Origin: Candidatus Hydrogenedentota bacterium
GTDB taxonomy: Bacteria > Hydrogenedentota > Hydrogenedentia > Hydrogenedentales > SLHB01
Direction: 5' to 3'
Assembly (NCBI GenBank): GCA_020848835.1
Contig: JADLHJ010000083.1
Span: 1-64,000 of the forward strand
Length of the DNA: 64,000 bases
Under the pieces are notes generated by a model that was given only the letters and a program-made list of their open reading frames with translations, ran no database searches and had not been told where the DNA came from. A program made the position numbers and the translations under genes. Shown here piece after piece: positions 26,164-34,711 of this stretch (position 1 is the stretch's first letter; every line of letters begins with the position of its first letter).

Positions 26164-26499
26164 CTACACCGTCACGTCCAGACGGTGCTGCTCTTCGTCC
26201 GGTATGATTGCAAGATCGCCGGCGCCGTGATCCCCATGGGCCGCTTCCGCTCGGTCCTCCGGTTTGCCGTGCTGCTGCTTTCGTTGCTGTTCACGGTTTT
26301 CGCGCCGATCGCTAACGGCAGGGTCTTCCCCACTATCGTTCGATTGTTGCACAACCGTTTCCGCGGCAACCTGCTCTTCCTGCGCGTGCTGTACCATCCG
26401 TTGTTGCGCGGCGAGCGACGCACGGTCAGCGATTTCCTGTACACGTTGCGCCGCCGTTGATCGCGCAAATTCCGTGTTGATGTCGATCGGTTGCGGCAT
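26164..26499 (-). CDS. Small charged protein coupled to fliA
   Basis: 111 residues from an ATG that shares one base with the fliA stop codon (TAATG), so it is translationally coupled; an upstream in-frame start inside fliA is unlikely. The protein starts MPQPIDINTEF, continues as a Gln/Glu/Arg-rich, probably coiled-coil or disordered chain, and ends EEQHRLDVTV. It has no membrane segment or signal. Small proteins with a similar PIDI-like start, charged middle and short hydrophobic end occur, as I recall, beside fliA in other deep-branching bacteria. Its function is unknown; a chaperone or anti-sigma-like role is only a guess from position. Confidence 0.6.
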   Translation of the reverse strand: MPQPIDINTEFARSTAAQRVQEIADRASLAAQQRMVQHAQEEQVAAETVVQQSNDSGEDPAVSDRRENREQQRKQQHGKPEDRAEAAHGDHGAGDLAIIPDEEQHRLDVTV

Positions 26500-27266
26500 T
26501 AGTGTTCTCCGCGCACTGCCTTGCGCAGCGTCTTCATCGCCGCCGAATGAATCTGACACACCCGCGACTCGGACACTTCGAGGACTGCGCCGATTTCTTT
26601 GAGCGTCAGCTCTTCATAATAGTATAGATGCAGCACTTTTTGCTGCTGGTCCGGCAATCCGTTGATTGCCAGAACGATCCGCTCTTGCCGTTCCTTTTCG
26701 GTCATCGTAGCGTCCGCAGGTTGTGCGCGCGGGTCGCTCATGACGTCCAACAGACGGGGTTCGCCGCCTTCGTCGGCGGGAATATAATCTTGCAAGGACA
26801 AGACTTGCGCTGTCTGTAGCTGCGCGACCGTGTCTTCGACGTGGTCGATGGTGGTTCCGAGGACATCGGCAATAGCGTCGGCGCTCGGCTCACGTCCCAG
26901 TTCATGCCGCAGCTTGTCGCGCGCCTCCCCCATTTTTCGCGCCATAGCTCGCAGGCTGCGCGGCGCCCAATCCAGCGTGCGGATTTGATCGATGATGGCG
27001 CCGCGCACGCGAATCGAAGCGTAGGTCGTGAATTTGATGTCCTGCTTGTGATCGTAGCGATCGATCGCGTTCAGAAGCCCCAGCACGCCCCAGCCGATCA
27101 GATCGTCCATCTCGACGCTCGACGGAACATGGATCGCCATGCGCCCGGCGATGTATTTCACGATCCGCATGTTGCGGACGATCAACTCCTCGCGCGCGGC
27201 CTGGTCACCGCGCTCTTTCCAGCGCGACCAGAGTTCCGGGTCTGGAACAGCCGTCATGGTTGGCAC
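26499..27266 (-). CDS. fliA: Flagellar RNA polymerase sigma factor (sigma-28)
   Basis: 255 residues of the FliA/WhiG family. Region 2 includes DDLIGWGVLGLLNAIDRYD and FTTYASIRVRGAIIDQIR, diagnostic of sigma-28. Region 3 follows (ARKMGEARDKLRHELGREP), and region 4 has LTLKEIGAVLEVSESRVCQI, the -35-binding helix-turn-helix. It directs late flagellar and chemotaxis gene transcription, normally held off by FlgM. No flgM is in the window. Within the operon it lies between the motor-switch gene fliY (18-base gap) and the small coupled gene. Confidence 0.95.
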   Translation of the reverse strand: MPTMTAVPDPELWSRWKERGDQAAREELIVRNMRIVKYIAGRMAIHVPSSVEMDDLIGWGVLGLLNAIDRYDHKQDIKFTTYASIRVRGAIIDQIRTLDWAPRSLRAMARKMGEARDKLRHELGREPSADAIADVLGTTIDHVEDTVAQLQTAQVLSLQDYIPADEGGEPRLLDVMSDPRAQPADATMTEKERQERIVLAINGLPDQQQKVLHLYYYEELTLKEIGAVLEVSESRVCQIHSAAMKTLRKAVRGEH

Positions 27267-27284
27267 AGCATGGCCTCAATCGCC

Positions 27285-28238
27285 TCAGCGCAGGCTTTCG
27301 ATGCGTTCGCGCGGGCTGATAATTTCGGTAATGCGAAGCCCAAACTTTTCATCTACAACCACTACGTCCCCACGCGCTATCAATTTGTCGTTCACCAGCA
27401 ATTCCACTGGTTCGTCCACGAGATGACCCACTTCTATGATCGACCCGGGACCGAGCGTCAATATGTCGGAAATCTGCATTTCAACGCGGCCTAGCCTCGC
27501 CGTCGCGGTAAGGCGTATATCCAGCACCATATCGAGATTGCGCGGGTCGGCAAGCGGCACGTCGCGATGCGCCGCGCCGGCGACGGGCGCCGAGTAAGAT
27601 TCGCTGTCCGCGTTCGGCCCGAGCCCGCTCAACATCGCGTTTACTTCATCCTGACTCATCGCTCCAGCCACGGAACTACCTCCTTGCGCAGGCGCTTGCT
27701 GCGGGACAACATCGCTCAACACGTCGGAAAAAAGCAGCACACCGGCCGCGTCATGGCCTTCACCAAGCGAAAACGAAAACTCGGCGGCACTGCTGCCCGC
27801 GCCGAGATACTGGTGCAGGCCCGCGGCAATGTCTGGACCGCAGGCCAAGGCCTCCGTGCCTTTCAGCGCGAGCACCTTACCGTACTTCTCTTTGAAAAAA
27901 CTTGTGCCGCCGCCAAGACAGGGCTCGAACACTTCCCGTAGCGCCGCCGGATCGCGGCCCGCTATGGATACATCCGAGACTTCTGCCTCGCCTAGCGCGC
28001 CGGCGACAATCCTGTTGGCGTCGGCGCCAGACATCAGCAACGCCACCGCGCCGCCGCTTTCGATTTGCGCGCGCATCAGCGCATTGTATTTCGCCAGGTA
28101 GCCGGTCACTTCCGCCGCCCCGCTGGGCTTTACGGTGGATACCATGTTTGCGGCGGGTTGCGCCAGCATCGCGGAAACGACGTCGAAGAAGCCCGTCACG
28201 TATCCGCGCGCAAATGTCTCGATCGACGCTTGATTCAA
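27285..28238 (-). CDS. fliY: Flagellar motor switch protein FliY/FliN
   Basis: 317 residues. The first 180 or so look like a CheC/FliY-type domain (weak match). Residues 195-203 are SQDEVNAML, the same motif found at the N-terminus of FliM. The last 85 residues are a SpoA/FliN domain (DIRLTATARLGRVEMQISDI, GSIIEVGHLVDEPVELLVND, GLRITEI). FliN/FliY forms the lower C-ring with FliM and docks the export ATPase complex. The length exceeds plain FliN (about 130), which supports the FliY label. Phosphatase motifs of CheC were not recognised, so phospho-CheY hydrolysis is uncertain. Confidence 0.88.
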   Translation of the reverse strand: MNQASIETFARGYVTGFFDVVSAMLAQPAANMVSTVKPSGAAEVTGYLAKYNALMRAQIESGGAVALLMSGADANRIVAGALGEAEVSDVSIAGRDPAALREVFEPCLGGGTSFFKEKYGKVLALKGTEALACGPDIAAGLHQYLGAGSSAAEFSFSLGEGHDAAGVLLFSDVLSDVVPQQAPAQGGSSVAGAMSQDEVNAMLSGLGPNADSESYSAPVAGAAHRDVPLADPRNLDMVLDIRLTATARLGRVEMQISDILTLGPGSIIEVGHLVDEPVELLVNDKLIARGDVVVVDEKFGLRITEIISPRERIESLR

Positions 28239-28260
28239 TTTAGTATGCCCCGGCCTGTGT

Positions 28261-29253
28261 TCATGCGTCTTCGCTCACAATATCTACCAATTGAATCGCA
28301 CTCGTCTCGCCTCGGCGCCCGCACACAGCGCGGTATTTCGGAATGCCGCCGATCTCGACGTTTAACGGCGTGCGCGTATCGGAATCGAGCTGGATAATAT
28401 CGCCTACCTGTAATTTGGCAAGTTCAGACAGCGGCAGCGAAGCGCGGCCCAGGATTGCATCCACATGCAGCGAGGCCTTGCGCACCACCCGCTCGATCTG
28501 AAAGCGTGTCTTGTCCATCACCTCTTGCGGCATCTTGCGCATGAAACGCGTCTGCTGCGAGATCTGATCGAGCACGGGGTTCAGCACCATCAGCGGGATG
28601 CACATGTTCATTGCACCCACGCTCTCCCCGATGTGAATTTCGTACGCAACGAGGATCACCATTTCGCTGCCCGCCACGATCTGCACGATCAACGGATCGC
28701 TTTCCTGGTGCACGACCGTCAGCTTGAACTCGATGAGCTGTTCCCACGAACGACGCAGGCTATCGAGGATCATCAACATCACGCGGTGGATGATGCGGTT
28801 CTCAATTTCCGTCAATTCGCGCGGCTTTGGAAGCGCTACACCCTTGCCACCAAGGATGCGATCGACGATTGGAAATACGATCGATGGACTTAACTCAATT
28901 ACCGCGTTCCCTTCCAACGGCGCCATGTTGATGATCGACAGCGCAGTCGGACGTGCAACAGACAGAATGAATTCGTCGTAGGTAAGTTGATCGATTGAAA
29001 CGAGATCGGCGCGCACAATTTGGCGCAAGAACGGCGGCAGCATAATGCTCAATTCGCGCGCAAACGCTTCGAAGAGGCTCTGAAGTCCCTTGAGTTGTTC
29101 TTTGGATACGCGCTCGGGCCGCCGGAAATCATAGTGCATGATGTCCTGGCGATCGGGAAGGCCGCGATGCTCGGGGGCAGGGGATTCTACTTCGCCCTTG
29201 GAGACAGCATTGAGCAGCAGATCGACTTCGTCTTGACTGAGAATGTCTGCCAT
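28261..29253 (-). CDS. fliM: Flagellar motor switch protein FliM
   Basis: 330 residues, full length. The N-terminal peptide ILSQDEVDLLL is the phospho-CheY docking motif. The middle CheC-like domain includes PLEGNAVIELSPSIVFPIVDRILGG. The C-terminal SpoA domain ends near DSDTRTPLNVEIGGIPKYRA. FliM links FliG to FliN in the C-ring and sets rotation direction. It is the first gene of the operon, with a recognisable sigma-70-type promoter just upstream (29295-29323). Confidence 0.96.
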   Translation of the reverse strand: MADILSQDEVDLLLNAVSKGEVESPAPEHRGLPDRQDIMHYDFRRPERVSKEQLKGLQSLFEAFARELSIMLPPFLRQIVRADLVSIDQLTYDEFILSVARPTALSIINMAPLEGNAVIELSPSIVFPIVDRILGGKGVALPKPRELTEIENRIIHRVMLMILDSLRRSWEQLIEFKLTVVHQESDPLIVQIVAGSEMVILVAYEIHIGESVGAMNMCIPLMVLNPVLDQISQQTRFMRKMPQEVMDKTRFQIERVVRKASLHVDAILGRASLPLSELAKLQVGDIIQLDSDTRTPLNVEIGGIPKYRAVCGRRGETSAIQLVDIVSEDA

Positions 29254-29294
29254 GCCATTACCTGTTTGCCGCCGCGTTCAACCCGTGCAGAGCG

Positions 29295-29323
29295 AGTATA
29301 GCATGGGGTTGTGAGGAGGGCAA
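29295..29323 (-). promoter_or_regulatory. Probable sigma-70-type promoter of the flagellar operon
   Basis: On the minus strand TTGCCC (29323-29318) and TATACT (29300-29295) are separated by 17 bases, about 40 bases before the fliM ATG. The -10 box differs from consensus at one position. It is unlike the sigma-28 consensus, so fliA would be made before sigma-28-dependent genes, as expected for a middle-class operon. Confidence 0.6.
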
Positions 29324-29484
29324 ACACTACCCGTTGTATAACGCCTTAAACGAAAAGCACATACGCAAGGCAACCGCTCCGCCGGGCGAAGGCTGTCAAC
29401 CAATTAGTCTGGTGCCCCGTTTATTCAGTGACATGTTGGATACGCAGCGAACAACGCGAGCTTAAAATTCTAACCGCTGTGTAC

Positions 29485-29539
29485 GGCGCGTGGGTCCCTC
29501 TCTCCCCTCTACCCCAAACCCCACGGAGGCCCACGCGCC
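29485..29539 (-). terminator. Possible hairpin terminator after the polysaccharide deacetylase
   Basis: Arms GGCGCGTGGG (29485-29494) and CCCACGCGCC (29530-29539) pair perfectly over 10 bases around a 35-base purine/pyrimidine-biased loop. It begins 8 bases past the deacetylase stop on the minus strand. The long loop and missing U-tract make classical termination doubtful. The rest of the 293-base gap (29254-29546) holds only the fliM promoter. Confidence 0.45.
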
Positions 29540-29546
29540 CCTCCTT

Positions 29547-30365
29547 TTAAGCCACTCGATTCAACATCCGTCTCGCAAACATCCCCGCGGGCGAATCCAG
29601 TACGCTCAACGCATCCAGCTTTCCCGTCACCTTCGCTTCGAAGGATTCCATCGTGTCGGTCGCGTCGATCCAGATGCGGCGAAGCGTGAAACGATCGCAG
29701 CCTGGGACGTTGTAACCATAACGGTTCGAGCACGCCAACCGGCAGCCAGCCTCTTTCGCAAAACGCACGCTGTTGTGGTCGTAGTCGGCTGAGGTCCCGT
29801 AGGGATATGCAAAGTACGGCACCGGCGTTCCCAATTCCTGCGCGATGCGCTCACAACTTCCGATGATCTCCTCGCGCTGCTGATCCTCGCTCAAGTGACT
29901 CAGCCGGGGATGCGTCAACGAGTGCCCGCCAACGGCAATTCCCATTGCGCTGAGTTCCCGCGCCTCGTCCCAGTTCATCAAATGCCCATGCCACGGCTCA
30001 CCATCGGTCACCAGCAGATCGCCCAACTTCCCCGCCGTCACAAACACCACGCCAGGTACCTCGTGCTTCACCATGATCGGCGCCGCATTGGTGAGGTTGT
30101 CGCGATAGCCATCATCGAGCGTAACCGCAACCCCAGGTTTTGCATCTGCCGCATCATCCAAGGTGTTGATTTGCACATGGTCCGCAAGCCACGCCATTTG
30201 CTCCGCGAAATTTCGCGGCGTGACATTCATCGCGTGATCGAGATCGCCGACAGAGTGATACGTGAGAATGCGCGAGGGCGGACGCGGAGTTCCCAGCGCA
30301 GGCCCCAGCAACATGGCTCCGCGCTTGAAGGATCGTTTGATGACAGTGCGAATCGGCGACGGCAC
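29547..30365 (-). CDS. Polysaccharide deacetylase (NodB domain)
   Basis: 272 residues starting from GTG at 30365, which shares one base with the stop of the upstream glycosyltransferase (TAGTG); an ATG further upstream would overlap that gene by nearly 150 bases. The NodB motifs are clear: VAVTLDDGYRDN (Asp-Asp at the metal site) and GGHSLTHPRLSHLS with the paired metal-binding histidines, then FAYPYGTSADYD. It would remove acetyl groups from N-acetylated sugars in a polysaccharide. Coupling to a GT2 gene suggests synthesis or editing of a surface glycan. No signal peptide is evident. Confidence 0.86.
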   Translation of the reverse strand: MPSPIRTVIKRSFKRGAMLLGPALGTPRPPSRILTYHSVGDLDHAMNVTPRNFAEQMAWLADHVQINTLDDAADAKPGVAVTLDDGYRDNLTNAAPIMVKHEVPGVVFVTAGKLGDLLVTDGEPWHGHLMNWDEARELSAMGIAVGGHSLTHPRLSHLSEDQQREEIIGSCERIAQELGTPVPYFAYPYGTSADYDHNSVRFAKEAGCRLACSNRYGYNVPGCDRFTLRRIWIDATDTMESFEAKVTGKLDALSVLDSPAGMFARRMLNRVA

Positions 30366-31216
30366 TACGGCGCGAGACTCCCCTTTTTCGCGGTGAGCAT
30401 GCCCCAAACATAGCCCACTCCGTACGCGCAATACGCCACGAGGCGCATCGCCTTGCCTTCCGCCGCCGCCTTCACTAGGCGCAACGGAAAGCGCGCCGCA
30501 CGATACCACAGCGGACGCCGCGGAACGAAGGCAGCCGCATCGAGCGCCTCATGCGTCTCGTACACGCTGTCCGGCTGAAACTTTTGCGCGTATGCCGACC
30601 CAAACCCATTGCGAAAAAACATTCGCACGAGCTTATGCCACGAGTCCGGTAAGGGATGATAGATCCACGCGTTCGGCGCCAACACCACGCGATAGCCCGC
30701 GTTCCGCATGCGCACACGCAGATCGGGATCGAGCCCACGGATGATGTCCTCGCGTTCACGCCCTATAGCCTCGAACACTGCCTTCGGCATCGCGCAACAC
30801 CCGTGGCACGCGAGGTCACTGTCGGTCACCCGATCCACCACCGGCGTGTTGAAGCGCGGAAACTGCCCCGCCGCGCGCTGCTGAAACGCATTCGCATTCG
30901 GCGGCGTGACGATACTCGCGCCAGCAAACCCAATCGACGCATCCTCATCGATCACCCGCACCAACGTCTCGAACACCGTCGTGTCCGCCAACTCGCTGTC
31001 ATCATCGAGAATGATCAGGATCGATCCCCGCGCCAACCGCGCCCCTTCGTTAATTGCCTTCCCCTGCGGCGACACGCCTTCCACAATATGCGTCTCAAAA
31101 TCCCGAAACGTCTGCGCCCGTACACTCTCCAACAACCGCGGCACACACCCATTCCGGTGCCCGTCCCATGAAGGAATAATCACCGAGACCCGCGGCGCTA
31201 TGTCACTCGAATCCAT
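30365..31216 (-). CDS. Family 2 glycosyltransferase
   Basis: 283 residues from the ATG at 31216; eight more residues precede it if the upstream ATG at 31240 is used. The GT-A fold is shown by RVSVIIPSWDGHRNGC, the metal-binding LIILDDDSELADTT and, later, AMPKAVFEAIGRERED with RGLDPDLRVRMRNAGY, as in rhamnosyl- or glucosyl-transferases. The C-terminus holds a basic, hydrophobic segment that probably attaches to the membrane. It is translationally coupled to the polysaccharide deacetylase. Sugar donor and acceptor are unknown. Confidence 0.88.
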   Translation of the reverse strand: MDSSDIAPRVSVIIPSWDGHRNGCVPRLLESVRAQTFRDFETHIVEGVSPQGKAINEGARLARGSILIILDDDSELADTTVFETLVRVIDEDASIGFAGASIVTPPNANAFQQRAAGQFPRFNTPVVDRVTDSDLACHGCCAMPKAVFEAIGREREDIIRGLDPDLRVRMRNAGYRVVLAPNAWIYHPLPDSWHKLVRMFFRNGFGSAYAQKFQPDSVYETHEALDAAAFVPRRPLWYRAARFPLRLVKAAAEGKAMRLVAYCAYGVGYVWGMLTAKKGSLAP

Positions 31217-31263
31217 CGCGCGGAAGTATATCGGAAACACCCGAAGCGAACCCGGTCTGTTAC

Positions 31264-31314
31264 ACGATTAACACCGGCCGCCGCCGGCCCCTTTCACGAC
31301 GGCGGCCCAATCGT
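31264..31314. repeat. Two-tier hairpin upstream of the GT2 gene
   Basis: Inner arms GGCCGCCG (31276-31283) and CGGCGGCC (31300-31307) are enclosed by outer arms ACGATT (31264-31269) and AATCGT (31309-31314). It lies in the 227-base gap between the BNR-protein stop and the GT2 start, both leftward. It could be a terminator or a leader structure; there is no U-tract. Confidence 0.5.
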
Positions 31315-31443
31315 AATTCTGTCGTTAGTCAGGTCGCCAAGTGTGCTCGTTAACAGACTGCAAACGAAAGGAACGAACCGGAAGGGCCGATACATGAAGT
31401 GTGGACGCCGATGGGCGCGACCGCGTGCACGCATGAAATCGGG

Positions 31444-33126
31444 CTATTTGGCGTGCTTGATTTTGAACGGCGCATCGCTCTCATCGAAGACATTCGAGTC
31501 AATCGTAGACAACACCCGCAACCGGTATCCGTTACCCGACGTCAAGTCATTCGGTATTGTCCAATTGTACTCTCCATCATCGGGTGTGGATTCCACGATT
31601 GTACGGACGAACGCGCTATTGCGGTATAGATCGAGCTTGACCGCCGGGACGCCGCTATTTGCCGATATCCACTCGATGGTCCGTTTCTTGCCCGCCTTCC
31701 ATTCTTCGCCACCATCAGGGACAACAATGACGAAAAAATTGTCGGTCAAATCCAAATCGTTACTGGTTGACACGTGAATGTCGGGAGAGTCGTAAATGGA
31801 CGGCGAAACGCCGATTTCTTCGGAGTCCCAGACTGTCAGCCAGTTACCCAAATCGTCCGTCGCGATTTTTGGTTCCTGATCGGGTCGTCCGCCGCTGATT
31901 GAGTTGGAATTCAGAAGTCCCGCATTGCCCCAGGTGGCCCCGGCGTCCGTCGAGCGGGCGCAAAATATGTCGGGGTCCGAGTTCGATCCGAGATACGGTT
32001 CGTTTGACGACCACACGGCGACCCAGTGGCCGGCCGAATCGGCAGCGATGTGTGGATTGAGATCGTCGCCGGAATCAACGGCGGCGGTCGAGTTGAGCGG
32101 GGCCATGTCCGACCACTGCGAGTCGCCCCCGGTCAGTCGCGCATGAAAGACGTCCGCGTCGCCTCCAAACCCCAGCGCATCGTCGTTCGAAACCCACACG
32201 GCAATCCACGTACCGTCGCGGTCTGTGGCAATCTGCAGTGTGCGATCGTTCGCCGTGTCCGACGTAGCGTTGCTATTGACGACAGCCGGCAAGGTCCAAA
32301 TTTCCTTTGCCGTCCCGCCGCGCGTCAGCGACGAACACAAAATATCTTGATCGGACCCGGAACCGCCGACATTCTCGTTCGATACCCATACGCAGATCCA
32401 CCGCCCCGCGCCGTCCGTGGCGATACTAGGATTGAGATCGTTCTTCTTGTCTGTGGTCCCGTTCCGGTTCAACAAATCCGGCGCGGACCAGGTCGCTCCG
32501 CCATCGCTCGAATACGAGATGAAAATGTCCGCATCGGTTCCCGCGCCGTTAAGGTCTTCGTAGGAATGCCAAACCGCGGTCCAGTTACCCGATCCGTCCG
32601 TCGCAATTTGCGGTGCATGATCGAAGCCCGTGTCCGCGGCCGCGTTTGTATTGAGCGCCGCGGGTGACGACCAAGTTGCGCCGCTATCGATTGACCGGCA
32701 GAAATGGATGTCGCTGTCGGAACCCGTACCGCCCAAGTCCTTGTCGGATTCCCAGACAATTACAAACGTTCCAGTCGCGTCCGCGCCGATCTGGACTTTG
32801 CTGTCCACGCCGGCATCGTCGTCTCCATCGGGATTGAGTAGTGCCTCCGTGGACCATGTCGCCCCTACGTCCGTCGAACGCGACACGAATAGTTCCGGGT
32901 CGGGAACGCCCCGCACGCGATATCGTAGTTGCCACACCGCCACCCAATTGCCCAAACCGTCCGTTGCCAAGGTCGGGCTGCGGTTGCTATCGAAATCGTC
33001 GATGTCGTCGGTGTTCAATAGGCGTGGGCCGTCAAAACCAAGTGCTGCTAGCGCCGGCGAGCAACACAGGACTAACGCCAGCGCTGTAATATAAACTTCC
33101 AGTCCCTGGCGGTAATGTATGCACAT
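31444..33126 (-). CDS. Secreted BNR/sialidase-type propeller protein with a KNH-like C-terminal domain
   Basis: 560 residues from ATG 33126, preceded by GGGAG on the minus strand and followed by a clean signal peptide ending SPALA; an earlier in-frame start would place 17 charged residues before it. The body has repeated Asp-box motifs (SRSTDVGATW, CRSIDSGATW, SYSSDGGATW, ARSTDAGATW) and WVAVW strands, typical of six-bladed sialidase-like propellers. Sialidase catalytic residues (RIP arginine, nucleophilic tyrosine pair) are not evident, so binding or structural roles are as likely as hydrolysis. The last 95 residues (PDGGEEWKAGKKRTIEW...) match the Kre9/KNH-type beta-sandwich. Confidence 0.82.
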   Translation of the reverse strand: MCIHYRQGLEVYITALALVLCCSPALAALGFDGPRLLNTDDIDDFDSNRSPTLATDGLGNWVAVWQLRYRVRGVPDPELFVSRSTDVGATWSTEALLNPDGDDDAGVDSKVQIGADATGTFVIVWESDKDLGGTGSDSDIHFCRSIDSGATWSSPAALNTNAAADTGFDHAPQIATDGSGNWTAVWHSYEDLNGAGTDADIFISYSSDGGATWSAPDLLNRNGTTDKKNDLNPSIATDGAGRWICVWVSNENVGGSGSDQDILCSSLTRGGTAKEIWTLPAVVNSNATSDTANDRTLQIATDRDGTWIAVWVSNDDALGFGGDADVFHARLTGGDSQWSDMAPLNSTAAVDSGDDLNPHIAADSAGHWVAVWSSNEPYLGSNSDPDIFCARSTDAGATWGNAGLLNSNSISGGRPDQEPKIATDDLGNWLTVWDSEEIGVSPSIYDSPDIHVSTSNDLDLTDNFFVIVVPDGGEEWKAGKKRTIEWISANSGVPAVKLDLYRNSAFVRTIVESTPDDGEYNWTIPNDLTSGNGYRLRVLSTIDSNVFDESDAPFKIKHAK

Positions 33127-33342
33127 GGAAGGCTCCCTAGGATTGCTCCCAGATTCTACTTTGTGCCGTCGCTTCAATAGAATCCTCTGCTAAGTGAGCA
33201 TATGTCAATACCCCACATGGTCGGTGCAACGCGTTCAAAATACTCCTTGATCCGTACGCCTCCTAACCTTTGCGATGCGCCGCGTGAACACGAAACTAAA
33301 AACCTGTGCAATTGGTGGTTGCATTTTTGTATCCTCGCTGGC

Positions 33343-34662
33343 ATGCAAAACCACACCGAAATACCTCGACGCGATTTCTTGGCCGCATCCGCCGCAGGCA
33401 TGACGCTCGCGAGCGGATTGGCCTTTGCTGCGGAAGGCGAAGCCGCAAAGCTTGCCGTTGATGGCGGCGCGAAGGCGGTAACGATGGCCTACGCCGCGGG
33501 CCCACGCTTTGGCGCGCCGGAGCGGGAACGCGTCGAGCAGATGTTGGGGCAGGACACGCTCTTTTATTGGAAGGGTCCGCAGACCGGTATTTTTACGGAG
33601 CGGTTCCAGCAGGTGTGCCCCGCGAAGTACGTGATGACCTGTTCCTCCGGGACGGCAGCGCTGCACATCGCGGTCGCGGCTGCGGGTATTGCACCGGGTG
33701 ATGAAGTGATTACGTCGCCGGTAACGGACATCGGCTCGGTGATTGGCGTGATCTACCAGATGGGCGTACCCGTGTTTGCCGATCTGAATCCATCATCACT
33801 AAATTTGGATCCCGCGGATGTCGAGAAGCGCATCACGCCGAAGACGAAAGCGATCATCGCTGTGCATCTCGCCGGCAACCCCTGTGATCTGGATGCGCTG
33901 AAAGCTATAGCGGACAAGCACAATCTCATCTTGATTGAAGACTGCTGCCAGGCTTGGGGCGCGAAGTATCGCGGTAAACCGATCGGTTCGATCGGGCACA
34001 TTGCGTGCTGGTCGCTGCAAAATTCTAAACATATCACCACCGGTGACGGCGGTGTCGTTGCGTCCAGTGATGAAACTTATGGACCGAAATTGCAGCGTTA
34101 CGGCGACAAGGGATTCGACCGGATCAAAGGCGGTCAGTTTGAGTTCTTCTCGACAAACTACCGCATGAGCGAAACGCAAGCGGCCGTCGGCGCCGGACAA
34201 TTGACACGGCTTGAAGAGATCATCGCTTCGAGATCGAAGCTGGGGAATTCGTTGAGTGAAAAAATCACTGGGTTGAAGGGCGTTACGCCGCACAACGTGC
34301 ATACCGAGGATCGATGCTCCTATTGGTTCTATATGTTCCGCATCGATCCCAAAGCGTTCACCTGCGATCGCGCGCAGTTTGTGAAAGCCCTCTCGGCGGA
34401 AGGTGTGCCGGCATCCGCGGGCTACATTCCGGTGACGATGCACAAGAACCCCGTGTTCCAGCAGCACGGATTTTTCGCGGGCAAGTGGCCGGTAAAAGAC
34501 CTTGGCCTTACGTCGATGGATTTTACCAAACACGAAACTCCGGAGGCCGAAGCGATTCTGCAGACTGGCATCCGTGTCACGATTCACGAAGCAATGACCG
34601 AACAATATATCGACGAAGTCGCCACGGGGATCCGCAAAGTCGCGCAGCACTACGCCGCGTAA
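33343..34662 (+). CDS. Tat-exported DegT/DnrJ/EryC1-type aminotransferase homologue
   Basis: 439 residues from ATG 33343. The N-terminus is a twin-arginine signal (PRRDFLAASAAGMTL...GLAFAAEG), unexpected for this normally cytosolic PLP family. The fold-type I core is complete: TCSSGTAALHIAV (phosphate cup), IEDCCQAWGAKYRGK (Asp contacting the PLP nitrogen), SLQNSKHITTGDGG with the expected Schiff-base Lys at about 229, and NYRMSETQAAVGAGQL. Relatives aminate nucleotide-linked keto-sugars or act on amino-cyclitols. Export folded with PLP through Tat would fit the signal. It shares a 49-base gap with the next gene, another secreted protein. The periplasmic substrate is unknown. Confidence 0.85.
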   Translation: MQNHTEIPRRDFLAASAAGMTLASGLAFAAEGEAAKLAVDGGAKAVTMAYAAGPRFGAPERERVEQMLGQDTLFYWKGPQTGIFTERFQQVCPAKYVMTCSSGTAALHIAVAAAGIAPGDEVITSPVTDIGSVIGVIYQMGVPVFADLNPSSLNLDPADVEKRITPKTKAIIAVHLAGNPCDLDALKAIADKHNLILIEDCCQAWGAKYRGKPIGSIGHIACWSLQNSKHITTGDGGVVASSDETYGPKLQRYGDKGFDRIKGGQFEFFSTNYRMSETQAAVGAGQLTRLEEIIASRSKLGNSLSEKITGLKGVTPHNVHTEDRCSYWFYMFRIDPKAFTCDRAQFVKALSAEGVPASAGYIPVTMHKNPVFQQHGFFAGKWPVKDLGLTSMDFTKHETPEAEAILQTGIRVTIHEAMTEQYIDEVATGIRKVAQHYAA

Positions 34663-34711
34663 CAGAGCGCTGGAGGTTTCGTCGAAGCTGTAGCCTTTGG
34701 GGGAGGCATTC

